In this document: positions 26,699 through 36,696 of the stretch, one piece after another
How positions within the stretch are numbered: position 1 is the first letter of the stretch
How the letters are laid out: the number at the start of each line of letters is the position of its first letter
NCBI RefSeq assembly: GCF_020443705.1
Contig: NZ_JAIZZK010000009.1
Coordinates: 61,783-125,782 of the forward strand
DNA: 64,000 bases
Origin: Clostridium algoriphilum
Lineage (GTDB): Bacteria > Bacillota > Clostridia > Clostridiales > Clostridiaceae
Direction: 5' to 3'
The notes under the pieces: model-generated
What the model was told of the DNA's origin: nothing
Database searches by the model: none
The model's input: the letters and a program-made list of their open reading frames with translations, nothing else
Program-made: the position numbers and the translations under genes

Positions 26699-27535
26699 TT
26701 ACTCAAAAAGTTTCATGTACTTACAAACTACTTCTTTAACATAAGTTATTTGCATCAAAGAAATTTGGGATAAGTGATATCTCTTTCCTTCATTTAATAA
26801 TTCTTTCAATTTATCAACAGTATAGGATGATACCTCTGTATTAACATTTATTTTACAAATCCCATTTTGAATACAATTCCTAATCACATCTTCAGGTGTT
26901 CCTGAACCACCATGTAATGCAAGAGGGATGTCCAATTCTTTGAAAATTTTCTTTAATATATCTATTCTTATGTTCGGAATTCCCTTATACATTCCATGTA
27001 CTGTACCAATTGATACAGCCAATACATCTACTTCGGTTTTTTGTACGAAATCTTTAGCCTGAAGAGGGTTTGTATAAATTTCTTCATCAGTAGATTTTCC
27101 TTCATGTGAATTTACTCCTGCTGCTAAAGAACCCAACTCAGCCTCTACAGATACATTACATGAATGAGCAACTTCAACTACTTTTAATGTGTTTGCAACA
27201 TTTTGTTCATACGGTAGTGAAGAGCCATCATACATCACTGAAGTAAAACCAGCCTTTATAGCTTTGTACACATTCTCTAAATTGCTACAGTGATCCAGAT
27301 GCAAAGCAACTTGAACTTTAATGTCTTTTGATAATGTTTTTACCAAGCCATATACTAATTCAAAATCCATATTTTCTAGATATTTTTCGCCAAATGCAAG
27401 AATTACAGGAGTATTCTGATGCCTAGCAGAGTCCAATACACCTTTTATAGTTTCATAACTATAAATATTAAATGAACCGACAGCATAATTTCCCAGCTTT
27501 GCATAATGGAGAATTTCCTTCATATTAACTAGCAT
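26699..27535 (-). CDS. class II (FBA/KBA-type) aldolase of an acid-sugar pathway
   Basis: A 278-aa zinc-dependent class II aldolase: HLDHCSN (zinc and catalytic Asp), EAELGSLAAG, SIGTVHGMYKG and ALHGGSGTPED. It is distinct from IolJ at 10359. Being third in an operon after a GarR-like dehydrogenase and a DUF1537 kinase, its substrate is expected to be a phosphorylated 3-keto acid sugar. In the characterised four-carbon pathways this step is usually done by an AraD-like OtnC, so the FBA-type enzyme is a variant. AGGAGG is 4 bases before the ATG. Confidence 0.82.
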   Translation of the reverse strand: MLVNMKEILHYAKLGNYAVGSFNIYSYETIKGVLDSARHQNTPVILAFGEKYLENMDFELVYGLVKTLSKDIKVQVALHLDHCSNLENVYKAIKAGFTSVMYDGSSLPYEQNVANTLKVVEVAHSCNVSVEAELGSLAAGVNSHEGKSTDEEIYTNPLQAKDFVQKTEVDVLAVSIGTVHGMYKGIPNIRIDILKKIFKELDIPLALHGGSGTPEDVIRNCIQNGICKINVNTEVSSYTVDKLKELLNEGKRYHLSQISLMQITYVKEVVCKYMKLFE

Positions 27536-27568
27536 TTTATCCTCCTATGACCTTTTTAATTTCGTTTT

Positions 27569-29002
27569 TTATTTATCTAAAATCTCAGCTGCTTCTTTTA
27601 AAGTAGTTTTAGTTCCTACATTACCTGGAAATATAACGTATGATAATCCTGGGAACTTACTTTCATTTCCTGTAGCCCAAACAGGTATGCCTGGCTTAAT
27701 CTGACCAATAACGGTTGCTCTTTGCACACTAAGACCTTTTGTTCCTACGTCGCTTGAGGTAATACCACCCTTTGCAATAATATATTTAGGTCTTATTTTT
27801 AATCTTTGGACAATACTTGTTACAGCATCTGATATTTTGATAGAAAGTTTTAATTCTTCCTCTTTTTTATCTAGTCCTAAATCTATCCTTTTTCTACTAG
27901 TGTAAACAGCTACACTTTTACCAGAACCTATAAGCCTCTCGCAATTTTCTAAAACTCTATCCACTTCAGCTTCAAATTTTTTAGGCTCTAATACAAGCTG
28001 ACAGTTAAGCTCAATAGATTGTAGAAAACTACATTTCTTCAATTCTTCTAGCTGCTCAGTAGTCTTTTTAACATGAGAACCAACTATTATTAATCCTCCA
28101 TTATTAGATTCATTCTTAATAAGTTCATCTCTAGTAAGTAAGCCCTTATCACTTACACCACCAATTACTTTTGTGAATGCAGCTGCAGTTCTGTACATAA
28201 AATTCTTTCCTGTTTTTAATGCTTTAATTAATGCAATAGAGAATATTTTTACATCAACATAGTCTACAGCATTTACAACTACTTTATTAAAATTATTAAC
28301 TTCAAGTAATTGTTTTGTAATAGTTTCGATATCAAGATTCCTAATACTTTCAAGTGATATATACGTGATATTTTCAGCCTTAAACTCACCATTCGTTTTT
28401 TCCTCAACATATTCACCTAAATGAGACTTTGTATAACCAAAAGTTCTGTCCTTTGCGAATTCAGTTTCGCCAGCAGGTATCAATTCTTCTCCATATTGAA
28501 CATAGTGGATATTGTCAATTGTAAACCTGCCACCTTCTTTAAAGAAGGGTAATAATACTTCACCATCTAATATAAGCTCGGAATTTGATTCAATTACTTC
28601 TCTTAATACATTTGTTTCAAGAGGGTAATGTCCTCTAAGCGTTGAATCTGATCTACTAATAATAAGGAATTCCTTATTATATTTTTTTGCCACTTTAATA
28701 ACATTTAAAGCTATTTCTTTATGTGCTTTTTCTGTTTCACTTGCTGTAAAACCTCTAGAGTTTGTTAGCAAGAAAAACATGGAGTTTTTTTCTGCAAAGC
28801 CCTTTTCTATGCTATCTACTGACCAATCAGTGTAAACTGAAATATCATGAACAGTTTGTACACCTGTAGGGTCATCATCAAGAACTATTATTTTTTTATT
28901 AAGTTCAAGTAATTCTTTTTCATATAATTTGTTTACAACATTTATATCTACTGCTGGTATTTTAGAGAAAGCCTCTTTTACTAATATTTTTTTAATATTC
29001 AT
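27569..29002 (-). CDS. four-carbon acid sugar kinase family protein (DUF1537, OtnK/DtnK-like)
   Basis: A 477-aa ATP-dependent kinase of the DUF1537 family. The N-terminal domain has VLDDDPTGVQTVHDISVYT (40-58), the RSDSTLRGHYPLE motif and the DGEVLLPFF loop; the C-terminal domain has AKGGITSSDVGTKGL and FPGNVGT, the nucleotide-binding blocks. The family phosphorylates 3-oxo-tetronate or D-threonate; the exact substrate is not deducible. Two bases separate it from the upstream dehydrogenase gene. AAAGGGG precedes the ATG. Confidence 0.87.
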   Translation of the reverse strand: MNIKKILVKEAFSKIPAVDINVVNKLYEKELLELNKKIIVLDDDPTGVQTVHDISVYTDWSVDSIEKGFAEKNSMFFLLTNSRGFTASETEKAHKEIALNVIKVAKKYNKEFLIISRSDSTLRGHYPLETNVLREVIESNSELILDGEVLLPFFKEGGRFTIDNIHYVQYGEELIPAGETEFAKDRTFGYTKSHLGEYVEEKTNGEFKAENITYISLESIRNLDIETITKQLLEVNNFNKVVVNAVDYVDVKIFSIALIKALKTGKNFMYRTAAAFTKVIGGVSDKGLLTRDELIKNESNNGGLIIVGSHVKKTTEQLEELKKCSFLQSIELNCQLVLEPKKFEAEVDRVLENCERLIGSGKSVAVYTSRKRIDLGLDKKEEELKLSIKISDAVTSIVQRLKIRPKYIIAKGGITSSDVGTKGLSVQRATVIGQIKPGIPVWATGNESKFPGLSYVIFPGNVGTKTTLKEAAEILDK

Positions 29003-29004
29003 AA

Positions 29005-29898
29005 TTACCCCTTTCTTACTTCAACTTTAGCAATTTTTTCATAATATTGTACTATTCCACCATGGTCATCATTGGCTTTTCCATCTGCCTTAAGCGCATG
29101 GAATATCTCCAATAGCTGGCTGGATAGAGGTAGTGGAACATCAAGTGCATGTGCAGTTTCCATAACATTTGTTATATCCTTAAGATTGATAGCTATTTTA
29201 CCACCAGCTACAAAATTTCTTTCGAGAATCAAAGGAACCTTTGCATCAAGTACAGCACTTCCTGCAAGGCCTCCTCTTATTGCCTGGTACATCTTTTCAA
29301 TATCAATTCCAGCTTTTGATGCGAGTACTAGTGCTTCTGACATTGCCGCAATGTTTAAATTTACAATAATTTGATTTGCTAACTTTGCAGTTACACCACA
29401 ACCATTATCTCCAACTAATATTACAGAGGTTCCCATATTATAAAGCACATCTTTAACCTTTTCAAAAACCTCAGGCTTACCTCCTACCATAATTGATAAG
29501 TTACCGTTTATAGCTCCCGGTTCCCCTCCACTTACAGGTGCATCTAACATTTCTAGTCCCATTTTAGTTATTTCGCTGGCGATTTCCTTAGAAACTACTG
29601 GAGTAATGGAACTCATATCGATTACAATAGTTCCATTTTTGGCACTTTGAGTAATTCCATTTTCACCTAAAACTACTTCTTTTACATGTTGAGAATTTGG
29701 AAGCATTGTAAAAATGATATCACTATTTTCTGCTACATCTTTAGGTGATTCAGCTGAAGTAGCACCTGCATTAACCATTAATTTCACCGCTTCTTTATTA
29801 ATATCAAATACAGTTAATTTGTGACCAGCCTTGATGAGATTTAATGTCATAGGTTTTCCCATTATACCTAGTCCTATAAAACCAATATTTTTTTTCAT
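29005..29898 (-). CDS. GarR/3-hydroxyisobutyrate-dehydrogenase-like reductase (LtnD-like)
   Basis: A 297-aa beta-hydroxyacid dehydrogenase: NAD-binding GFIGLGIMGKPM (5-16), the substrate motif DAPVSGGEPGA, and the catalytic Lys in GCGVTAKLANQII. Members include tartronate semialdehyde reductase and L-threonate/D-erythronate dehydrogenase. As first gene of the kinase/aldolase operon it probably oxidises the sugar acid to the 3-keto form. A divergent RpiR gene lies 339 bases away. Confidence 0.87.
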   Translation of the reverse strand: MKKNIGFIGLGIMGKPMTLNLIKAGHKLTVFDINKEAVKLMVNAGATSAESPKDVAENSDIIFTMLPNSQHVKEVVLGENGITQSAKNGTIVIDMSSITPVVSKEIASEITKMGLEMLDAPVSGGEPGAINGNLSIMVGGKPEVFEKVKDVLYNMGTSVILVGDNGCGVTAKLANQIIVNLNIAAMSEALVLASKAGIDIEKMYQAIRGGLAGSAVLDAKVPLILERNFVAGGKIAINLKDITNVMETAHALDVPLPLSSQLLEIFHALKADGKANDDHGGIVQYYEKIAKVEVRKG

Positions 29899-30041
29899 GT
29901 TTACTCCTCCATTTTTTACTATAAATTATTTTTTATATGTTTAGCTAGTTATTTAATTGTACTTTTAAAGTATTAAATGTTTATAGTTAGCTAGAATTGC
30001 TATTAATGATACAGTCAATAGTAAACATTTACACTCTTTCC

Positions 30042-30087
30042 AGTAACTTTACTACTAATGAATATTAATAACAGTAGTTTTATTACT
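30042..30087. promoter_or_regulatory. paired palindromic operator candidate for the RpiR regulator
   Basis: AGTAACTTTACTACT (30042-30056) and AGTAGTTTTATTACT (30073-30087) are near-palindromes and near-inverses of each other. Their centres are 31 bases apart (three helical turns), within the 339-base divergent region. Spacing and symmetry suit a dimer-of-dimers regulator. Nothing else is recognised in 29899-30237. Confidence 0.5.
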
Positions 30088-30237
30088 GTCTTAATAATAT
30101 CAAAATATTTAAACGTTGTCAATAACTATTTTACAATATATTATAGTTCATTAATTTAATTGTTTTTTATGTGATATATTGCTACAATTAATTTATTAAA
30201 GATGTTTATTTACAAACGTTAGGAGGAAAATATAACT

Positions 30238-31125
30238 ATGGAGGACAATCTTTTCGCTACCATTAGATCAAGATTCAATACGCTTTCTAAAATTCAGAAA
30301 AATATTGCTGATTTTATTCTTAACAATAAATCTGAAACAGTGAGACTTACTATTAATGAATTGTCGCAAAAATGTAATGTCAGTGAACCTACAGTAATTC
30401 GTTTTATAAATAAATTGGATTACAGCTCATATAGTACATTTCGCCTAGATATGGCAGGGGAATTATCAAAAGAAACACATACACTGTCACCAAATGGCAT
30501 TAAAATAGAGGATGGATATCAAAATATTGTAGCTGAGGATGACATTAATGCAGTTAAACAAAAGGTCGTTTATTCTGTAGGCTGTGCAGTAAATGATCTG
30601 AATAACATAATAAATGTAGATGATTTGGAGAAAGCTGTGAATCTTATTTATGAATCCAACAGTTTATTATTTTATGGATCAGGGGGATCGAGTGTAATCG
30701 CCATGGATGCATATCATAAGTTCATGAGAATTGGTAAAAAGGTATCTTATGATGTAAATTCACATTTTTCATTAATAAAAACTTGTCATCTTGAGATTAA
30801 TGATGTTGTAGTTCTCATCTCTCATACAGGGGAGAGTCGAGAAGTATTAGAATGTGCTGAAAGTGCAAAAGAAAAAGGATGCAAGATTATAGGCATTACA
30901 AGTTATCTGAATTCTGATCTTGCAAAAATTTCGGATGTTGCGTTGTTTAGTTCGACATATGATTTAGAATACTATACAGATGCTATGGTATCACGACTTA
31001 TTCAACTTGTTATTTTAGATATGATTTATATTTCAGTAAGTCTAAAAATGGGTGAAGAAAGTAAAAGGATGATTGAAAAATCAAGAAAAGCAATTTCTAG
31101 TGTAAAAAAGAAAATGCCTAAATGA
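30238..31125 (+). CDS. MurR/RpiR-family regulator of the acid-sugar operon
   Basis: A 295-aa regulator: the N-terminal HTH_6 domain (IRSRFNTLSKIQKNIADFIL, then LSQKCNVSEPTVIRFINKL) and the C-terminal SIS domain (FYGSGGSSVIAMDAYHKFMRIG, LISHTGESREVLE). SIS domains bind phosphosugars. It is divergent from the GarR-like/DUF1537/aldolase genes, so it probably senses a phosphorylated intermediate of that pathway. GGAGG precedes ATG 30238. Confidence 0.87.
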   Translation: MEDNLFATIRSRFNTLSKIQKNIADFILNNKSETVRLTINELSQKCNVSEPTVIRFINKLDYSSYSTFRLDMAGELSKETHTLSPNGIKIEDGYQNIVAEDDINAVKQKVVYSVGCAVNDLNNIINVDDLEKAVNLIYESNSLLFYGSGGSSVIAMDAYHKFMRIGKKVSYDVNSHFSLIKTCHLEINDVVVLISHTGESREVLECAESAKEKGCKIIGITSYLNSDLAKISDVALFSSTYDLEYYTDAMVSRLIQLVILDMIYISVSLKMGEESKRMIEKSRKAISSVKKKMPK

Positions 31126-31195
31126 GTTAGAATTAAAAAAATCGATTTTTTGTTTAGCAGAAAATCATCATTTTAAGTTAGAGCATAATAGCTTT

Positions 31196-31239
31196 GAAAC
31201 TTGCGAATGACCTTACATTAGGTATTTGCAAGTTTTTTT
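31196..31239 (+). terminator. terminator after the RpiR gene
   Basis: AAACTTGC (31197-31204) pairs with GCAAGTTT (31228-31235), with additional inner pairing, then TTTTT. Confidence 0.75.
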
Positions 31240-31331
31240 ATTTGTGTTCTAAAACGAATGTTTATGGTATTACTACGGAAAAATTAAAAGAGCATTTCTG
31301 ATCTTGATAAAAAAAGTTAATATTGTATAAA

Positions 31332-31365
31332 AAAAACAGGTTGTCAATTGACTTAACCTGTTTTT
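31332..31365. terminator. second, bidirectional-looking terminator
   Basis: AAAAACAGGTT (31332-31342) and AACCTGTTTTT (31355-31365) form a perfect 11-bp stem with A and T runs at its base. Confidence 0.7.
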
Positions 31366-31399
31366 AAAGGGGGCATTTCTATTTAAAAAATTACAAAAA

Positions 31400-31566
31400 T
31401 TTGTTAAAGTGTAACTAACAACAAATTAACAAAATATTAAAAGAAAGGAGTTAAAAGTCTACTGATTAAGTAATTCTATATTAGCTTTGTAATTGTTTTA
31501 AATTAATAGTGGGGGAGAAATATTGTATAACAAGTAAATGATTACATAAAAAACTAACAACAAATT
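31400..31566 (+). promoter_or_regulatory. putative operators upstream of the alpha-glucoside PTS locus
   Basis: TTTGTTAA (31400-31407) and TTAACAAA (31426-31433) are a perfect inverted repeat. ACTAACAACAAATT occurs twice, at 31414-31427 (inside the dyad) and at 31553-31566 just before the PTS gene's RBS. This fits binding by a local regulator such as the RpiR protein encoded at 34870. A -35/-10 pair could not be fixed with confidence. Confidence 0.45.
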
Positions 31567-31585
31567 TAAAAAGGGGGATTTTTAA

Positions 31586-33163
31586 ATGAAAGAAAAAATA
31601 GTAAATGGAATGCAGATTTTTGCAAGAGCTATAGTAGTTCCAGTATTGTTCTTACCTATAATTGGTATAATCATTGCATTATCTTCTATTTTAAGCAATC
31701 CAACAATTGTTGGAGATGGTAATTCTTTAATAAATGTTGGAAAATATATTGCAAGTGGTCTTTGGCCTATTATGAATAATTTGGGTATCCTCTTCTGTGT
31801 TGGAATTGCAATGGGGATGGCAAAAGATAAAAAAGCAGAAGCAGCTCTTGTGGCATTACTTTCATTCTTAATATTTTTAGGAGCTAATAATGAGTGGCTT
31901 ACTTTAACAGGAAAATTAGTAGGTTACAAAACAACTTCCGACTTATTTGGTACAGGTCAAACTATAATTCTGGGATTTCAAGTAATTGATATGGGAGTTT
32001 TTTTAGGAATAATACTCGGTGTGGTAGTAGCACTTGTTCATAATAAATTTAGTAATAAAGAGTTCCCAGGTGCATTTGCGTTTTATGGTAATACAAAATT
32101 AGTTCTTTTAGTTTTAGTACCTATTTTACTAATCCTTGGAATGGCATTTAGCTATATTTGGCCTATAGTCGCAATAGGTATCAGTGGTCTAACAGGTTTT
32201 ATAAATATATCAGGTAATGTTGGTGTGTTTTTATACGGATTTTTAAATCGAGTACTAATACCAACAGGATTACATCACTTAATATGGACTCCATTTTCTT
32301 ACTCTAATATTGGTGGAACACTAGAAGTTGGTGGAAAAACAGTATTTGGAGCTTATAATATATTCTTAGCGCAGTTAACAGATCCATCAATAAAAGTTTT
32401 TGATCCGTCAGCAAAATATGTACAGTATGGCATGGTCAAAATGTTTGGGTTAGTAGGAGCAGCGTTTGCATTTTATAAAACTGCAAAACCAGAAAATAAG
32501 GTTAAATTAAAGGCTATTTTAATACCCGCAGTAGCAACATCTGTTTTAGTTGGTATTACAGAACCTTTAGAATTTACATTTTTATTTGTAGCACCAGCTT
32601 TATGGGTGGCTTACTCAGTATTTGATGGAATATTTCAAGTAATTGTAGTAGCACTTGGAGTTAGGACTTATGCGGCAGGTGGTATTATAGATTTCTTGAC
32701 ATACAATTTACCCGCAGGAATTAGTAGGACTAGATGGCCTATTGCTATAGGTGTAGGTTTGGTTGAACTAGTAGCATTTTACTTTTTATTTAAGTTTATA
32801 ATTATTAAGTTTAATTTAAAAACTCCAGGTAGAGAAGATAGTGAAGTAAAGTTATATACCAAAAAAGATTATAAAGATAAGGTTAGTAACAGTTCAGTAA
32901 AAGAAGCAGTAGTTAAAACCGATAGTTCTGATTTAGCATCAGTAATAGTTGAAGCACTTGGTGGAAAGAAAAACATAGAAACTGTAGATAATTGTTTTTC
33001 TCGCTTAAGAGTGAAGATAAAGGATGCCGAAATGGTTGATGAAGTAGCATTAAAAGCAACAGGAGCTTTAGGGGTAATAAAAAACGGTAATAACATTCAA
33101 GCTATTTATGGACCTAAAGTAAGTGGAGTAAGAAGTGCTGTTGACAAATATCTTTCTGTTTAA
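31586..33163 (+). CDS. PTS alpha-glucoside-specific EIICB component (MalX/GlvC-type)
   Basis: A 525-aa membrane transporter-kinase. The N-terminal EIIC domain (about 1-420, ten or so hydrophobic segments, LIPTGLHHLIWTPF and GITEPLEFTFLFVAP motifs of the glucose superfamily) is followed by a C-terminal EIIB domain with phosphorylated Cys470 in TVDNCFSRLRV. No EIIA domain is fused; a separate EIIA is encoded at 35856. The adjacent GH4 6-phospho-alpha-glucosidase indicates maltose or a related alpha-glucoside as substrate. Strong RBS AAAAAGGGGG. Confidence 0.9.
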   Translation: MKEKIVNGMQIFARAIVVPVLFLPIIGIIIALSSILSNPTIVGDGNSLINVGKYIASGLWPIMNNLGILFCVGIAMGMAKDKKAEAALVALLSFLIFLGANNEWLTLTGKLVGYKTTSDLFGTGQTIILGFQVIDMGVFLGIILGVVVALVHNKFSNKEFPGAFAFYGNTKLVLLVLVPILLILGMAFSYIWPIVAIGISGLTGFINISGNVGVFLYGFLNRVLIPTGLHHLIWTPFSYSNIGGTLEVGGKTVFGAYNIFLAQLTDPSIKVFDPSAKYVQYGMVKMFGLVGAAFAFYKTAKPENKVKLKAILIPAVATSVLVGITEPLEFTFLFVAPALWVAYSVFDGIFQVIVVALGVRTYAAGGIIDFLTYNLPAGISRTRWPIAIGVGLVELVAFYFLFKFIIIKFNLKTPGREDSEVKLYTKKDYKDKVSNSSVKEAVVKTDSSDLASVIVEALGGKKNIETVDNCFSRLRVKIKDAEMVDEVALKATGALGVIKNGNNIQAIYGPKVSGVRSAVDKYLSV

Positions 33164-33257
33164 GGAATTTATGCTAATCATTCAAAAAGGTTAATACTGT
33201 GAATTGGTAAATAATTAGTATGCTAATTACTTATTCATAGCTTATATATAAAATTAG

Positions 33258-34598
<1,341 letters not shown>

Positions 34599-34654
34599 GT
34601 TTGGAGTGTTGATAGTTTAGTATTTTATTATTGTGTAAATTACTCCAAGGTTAG

Positions 34655-34704
34655 GACTGTGTTAGAAATAGATTTTATATCTATTTCTAACGCAGTCTTT
34701 TTTT
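34655..34704 (+). terminator. terminator after glvA
   Basis: A 19-bp stem (34655-34673 with 34679-34697; one G.C/T.G-type mismatch near GTGTT/AACGC), 5-base loop and T7 tract. Confidence 0.88.
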
Positions 34705-34869
34705 ATTTATATAATTATTTCGTGAGAAATCAAAATTTAATGTTCATGCTCTTAAATTCTTATCAATTATAAAGTATAACTTATGCCCTGCATGGATGTA
34801 GTAGTGTGATATTAAAGTTTGTGTTATCGTTAAATAAATTATATACTATTTATAGTAGGTGAGAAATGC

Positions 34870-35619
34870 ATGAATTTAGATATTAGCAAAATGGTGGATA
34901 AATATCAGTTAAGTAAGACAGAAGAAAATATATTAATTTATATAATAATTAATATACAGAATGTTAAAGATATAGGGGTAAGAGGTATAGCAAAGAAAAA
35001 CTATACGTCTACTACTACTATTATGAATTTAGCAAAAAAATTAGGATATTCGGGATTTTTAGATATGTATTATAACTTGAATTTTACATTGAAAGAAAAG
35101 AAATCTCATTTTTCAGGTCAAGAAAGTAATAAATATTATGGAGTAGACTTAGAAGAATTATTAGCTTTGATAGAATCTAAAAAAATAAGTGATTTTATAG
35201 ATTTATTAATAGAAAATAAAGGTGAAGTTATATATACTTGTGGACAAGGATTTTCAGAACCTATAGTAAAGTATATTACTAGAAAATTATTAGTTCTTGG
35301 TTTTAATTGTATTTATTCTGAATCTTATGAAAGTTATGATGTAAATGCAATAAAAGCAAAGCTATTTATATGTGTATCTAAGTCGGGAGAAACAGATTTT
35401 TTAGTAAAAGTGTCTGAATCTGCTAAGAAAAATGGAATAAAAATAGTTTCATTTACAGGAGATGTGGATAATACATTAGCTAAAATATCAGACATAAATT
35501 TTAAATTATATGATATGAATACTATGGATGATCGTAATAAATTAGCAAATTCTTTCTATGCTAATATTTTAATGTTATTTGAATTTTTAATAGGTATATA
35601 TTTAGAAAAAAACAAGTGA
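34870..35619 (+). CDS. RpiR-family regulator of the alpha-glucoside locus
   Basis: A 249-aa regulator with N-terminal HTH (LSKTEENILIYIIINIQNV, then TSTTTIMNLAKKLGYSGFLD) and C-terminal SIS domain (VIYTCGQGFSEPIVKYITRK, CVSKSGETDFLV). It lies between glvA and the EIIA gene and is bounded by terminators, so it has its own transcript. GlvR-type regulators of this family control maltose PTS genes in Bacillus. RBS AGGTGAGA. Confidence 0.85.
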   Translation: MNLDISKMVDKYQLSKTEENILIYIIINIQNVKDIGVRGIAKKNYTSTTTIMNLAKKLGYSGFLDMYYNLNFTLKEKKSHFSGQESNKYYGVDLEELLALIESKKISDFIDLLIENKGEVIYTCGQGFSEPIVKYITRKLLVLGFNCIYSESYESYDVNAIKAKLFICVSKSGETDFLVKVSESAKKNGIKIVSFTGDVDNTLAKISDINFKLYDMNTMDDRNKLANSFYANILMLFEFLIGIYLEKNK

Positions 35620-35629
35620 AATTTAGTCT

Positions 35630-35694
35630 AATACCAAAACAAGAGAACATATGAATATTTAAATTTATATGATCTTTTGTCTTGGTATTTTTTA
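35630..35694 (+). terminator. terminator after the RpiR gene
   Basis: AATACCAA (35630-35637) pairs with TTGGTATT (35682-35689), extended by further pairs inward (ACAA/TTGT), then TTTTT. Confidence 0.78.
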
Positions 35695-35855
35695 TTCTAT
35701 ACTTAATGGGAATACATGTTATTTTCATGTAGAACCTGTTTTTTTAGACGATGAAAAGGTTTAAATCAATTGATATTTTTAATATAATAGTAATATAAAG
35801 AAGTTTAAATATTTGATTTAGTACAAGTTTATTAATTATATTTGGAGGGTGAAAA

Positions 35856-36392
35856 ATGTTTAATAAAATCAAAGCTTTTATGTTTAATGATCAAGCAGAC
35901 ATTCACAAAGAAAATGTACATGAAGTTCAAAAGGATAAAGAAAAAAATGAAACATTTATAATTCCTATTTCGGGAGAAATAATAAACTTAGATGACGTGG
36001 AAGATGAGGTGTTTTCTCAAAGAATGATGGGTGATGGGTTTGCTATAGAGCCTGAAAATGGAGTGCTATTCTCACCAGTTGATGGAATAATTACATCTGT
36101 ATTCCCTACCAAACATGCTATTTCAATAAGAAGTAATTGCGGGGTTGATATATTAATTCATTTTGGATTGGATACTGTTAATTTAAAGGGAGAAGGATTT
36201 GACGTTTATGTGGAGCAAGGCAATGAAGTAAGGGCAGGAGATAAGTTATTAGAAGTTAATATTGAAGAAATAAAGGATAAGGTACCATCTATTGTTGTAC
36301 TTATAGTTTTCATTGAGCTTAACGGAAAAAGTTTTAGTTATAATCTTGGAAAAGTTAAGGCTAAGGATGAAAATGCAGTGATTATAAAATAA
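35856..36392 (+). CDS. PTS glucose-type EIIA protein
   Basis: A 178-aa soluble EIIA of the Glc family. After a charged N-terminal tail of about 40 residues come the EIIA motifs: FAIEPENGVLFSPVDGII, and the phosphorylated His in VDILIHFGLDTVNLKG (about residue 106). It supplies phosphate to the EIICB encoded at 31586, which has no EIIA of its own. RBS GGAGGGTGA. Confidence 0.9.
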   Translation: MFNKIKAFMFNDQADIHKENVHEVQKDKEKNETFIIPISGEIINLDDVEDEVFSQRMMGDGFAIEPENGVLFSPVDGIITSVFPTKHAISIRSNCGVDILIHFGLDTVNLKGEGFDVYVEQGNEVRAGDKLLEVNIEEIKDKVPSIVVLIVFIELNGKSFSYNLGKVKAKDENAVIIK

Positions 36393-36459
36393 TCTCTTGT
36401 GATAATTTATACTTTTATTAATATATATCGAAAGAAGTTATTCCTATTCAGATTAGAAA

Positions 36460-36526
36460 AATTATCATAATAAGAAAGGTGCTTTAAATTTATGCATCTT
36501 TTTTCTTATGATAATTTATTTTTTGT
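36460..36526 (+). terminator. terminator after the EIIA gene
   Basis: A long imperfect stem, AATTATCATAATAAGAAA (36460-36477) with TTTCTTATGATAATT (36503-36517), then TATTTTTT. The following 36527-36696 contains only a 26-codon open stretch (36538-36615) without an RBS. Confidence 0.75.
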
Positions 36527-36696
36527 GATGAATAAATGAATGATGGTTTGAATAATCCAGTAGATTTTACAAGAAAGAAAAATATAGATGGAATAATCAC
36601 TTATATTAATTCATAGAATTGATAGATTACGTATTAGATGAGAATGTATGCATGAAATTATTATTAAGAAATTATATTAGGCAAGGGGGAAACGGT

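Noticed and set aside
36538..36615. 26-codon open frame before the ABC permease gene
   Set aside because: No ribosome site and no family resemblance; treated as chance.
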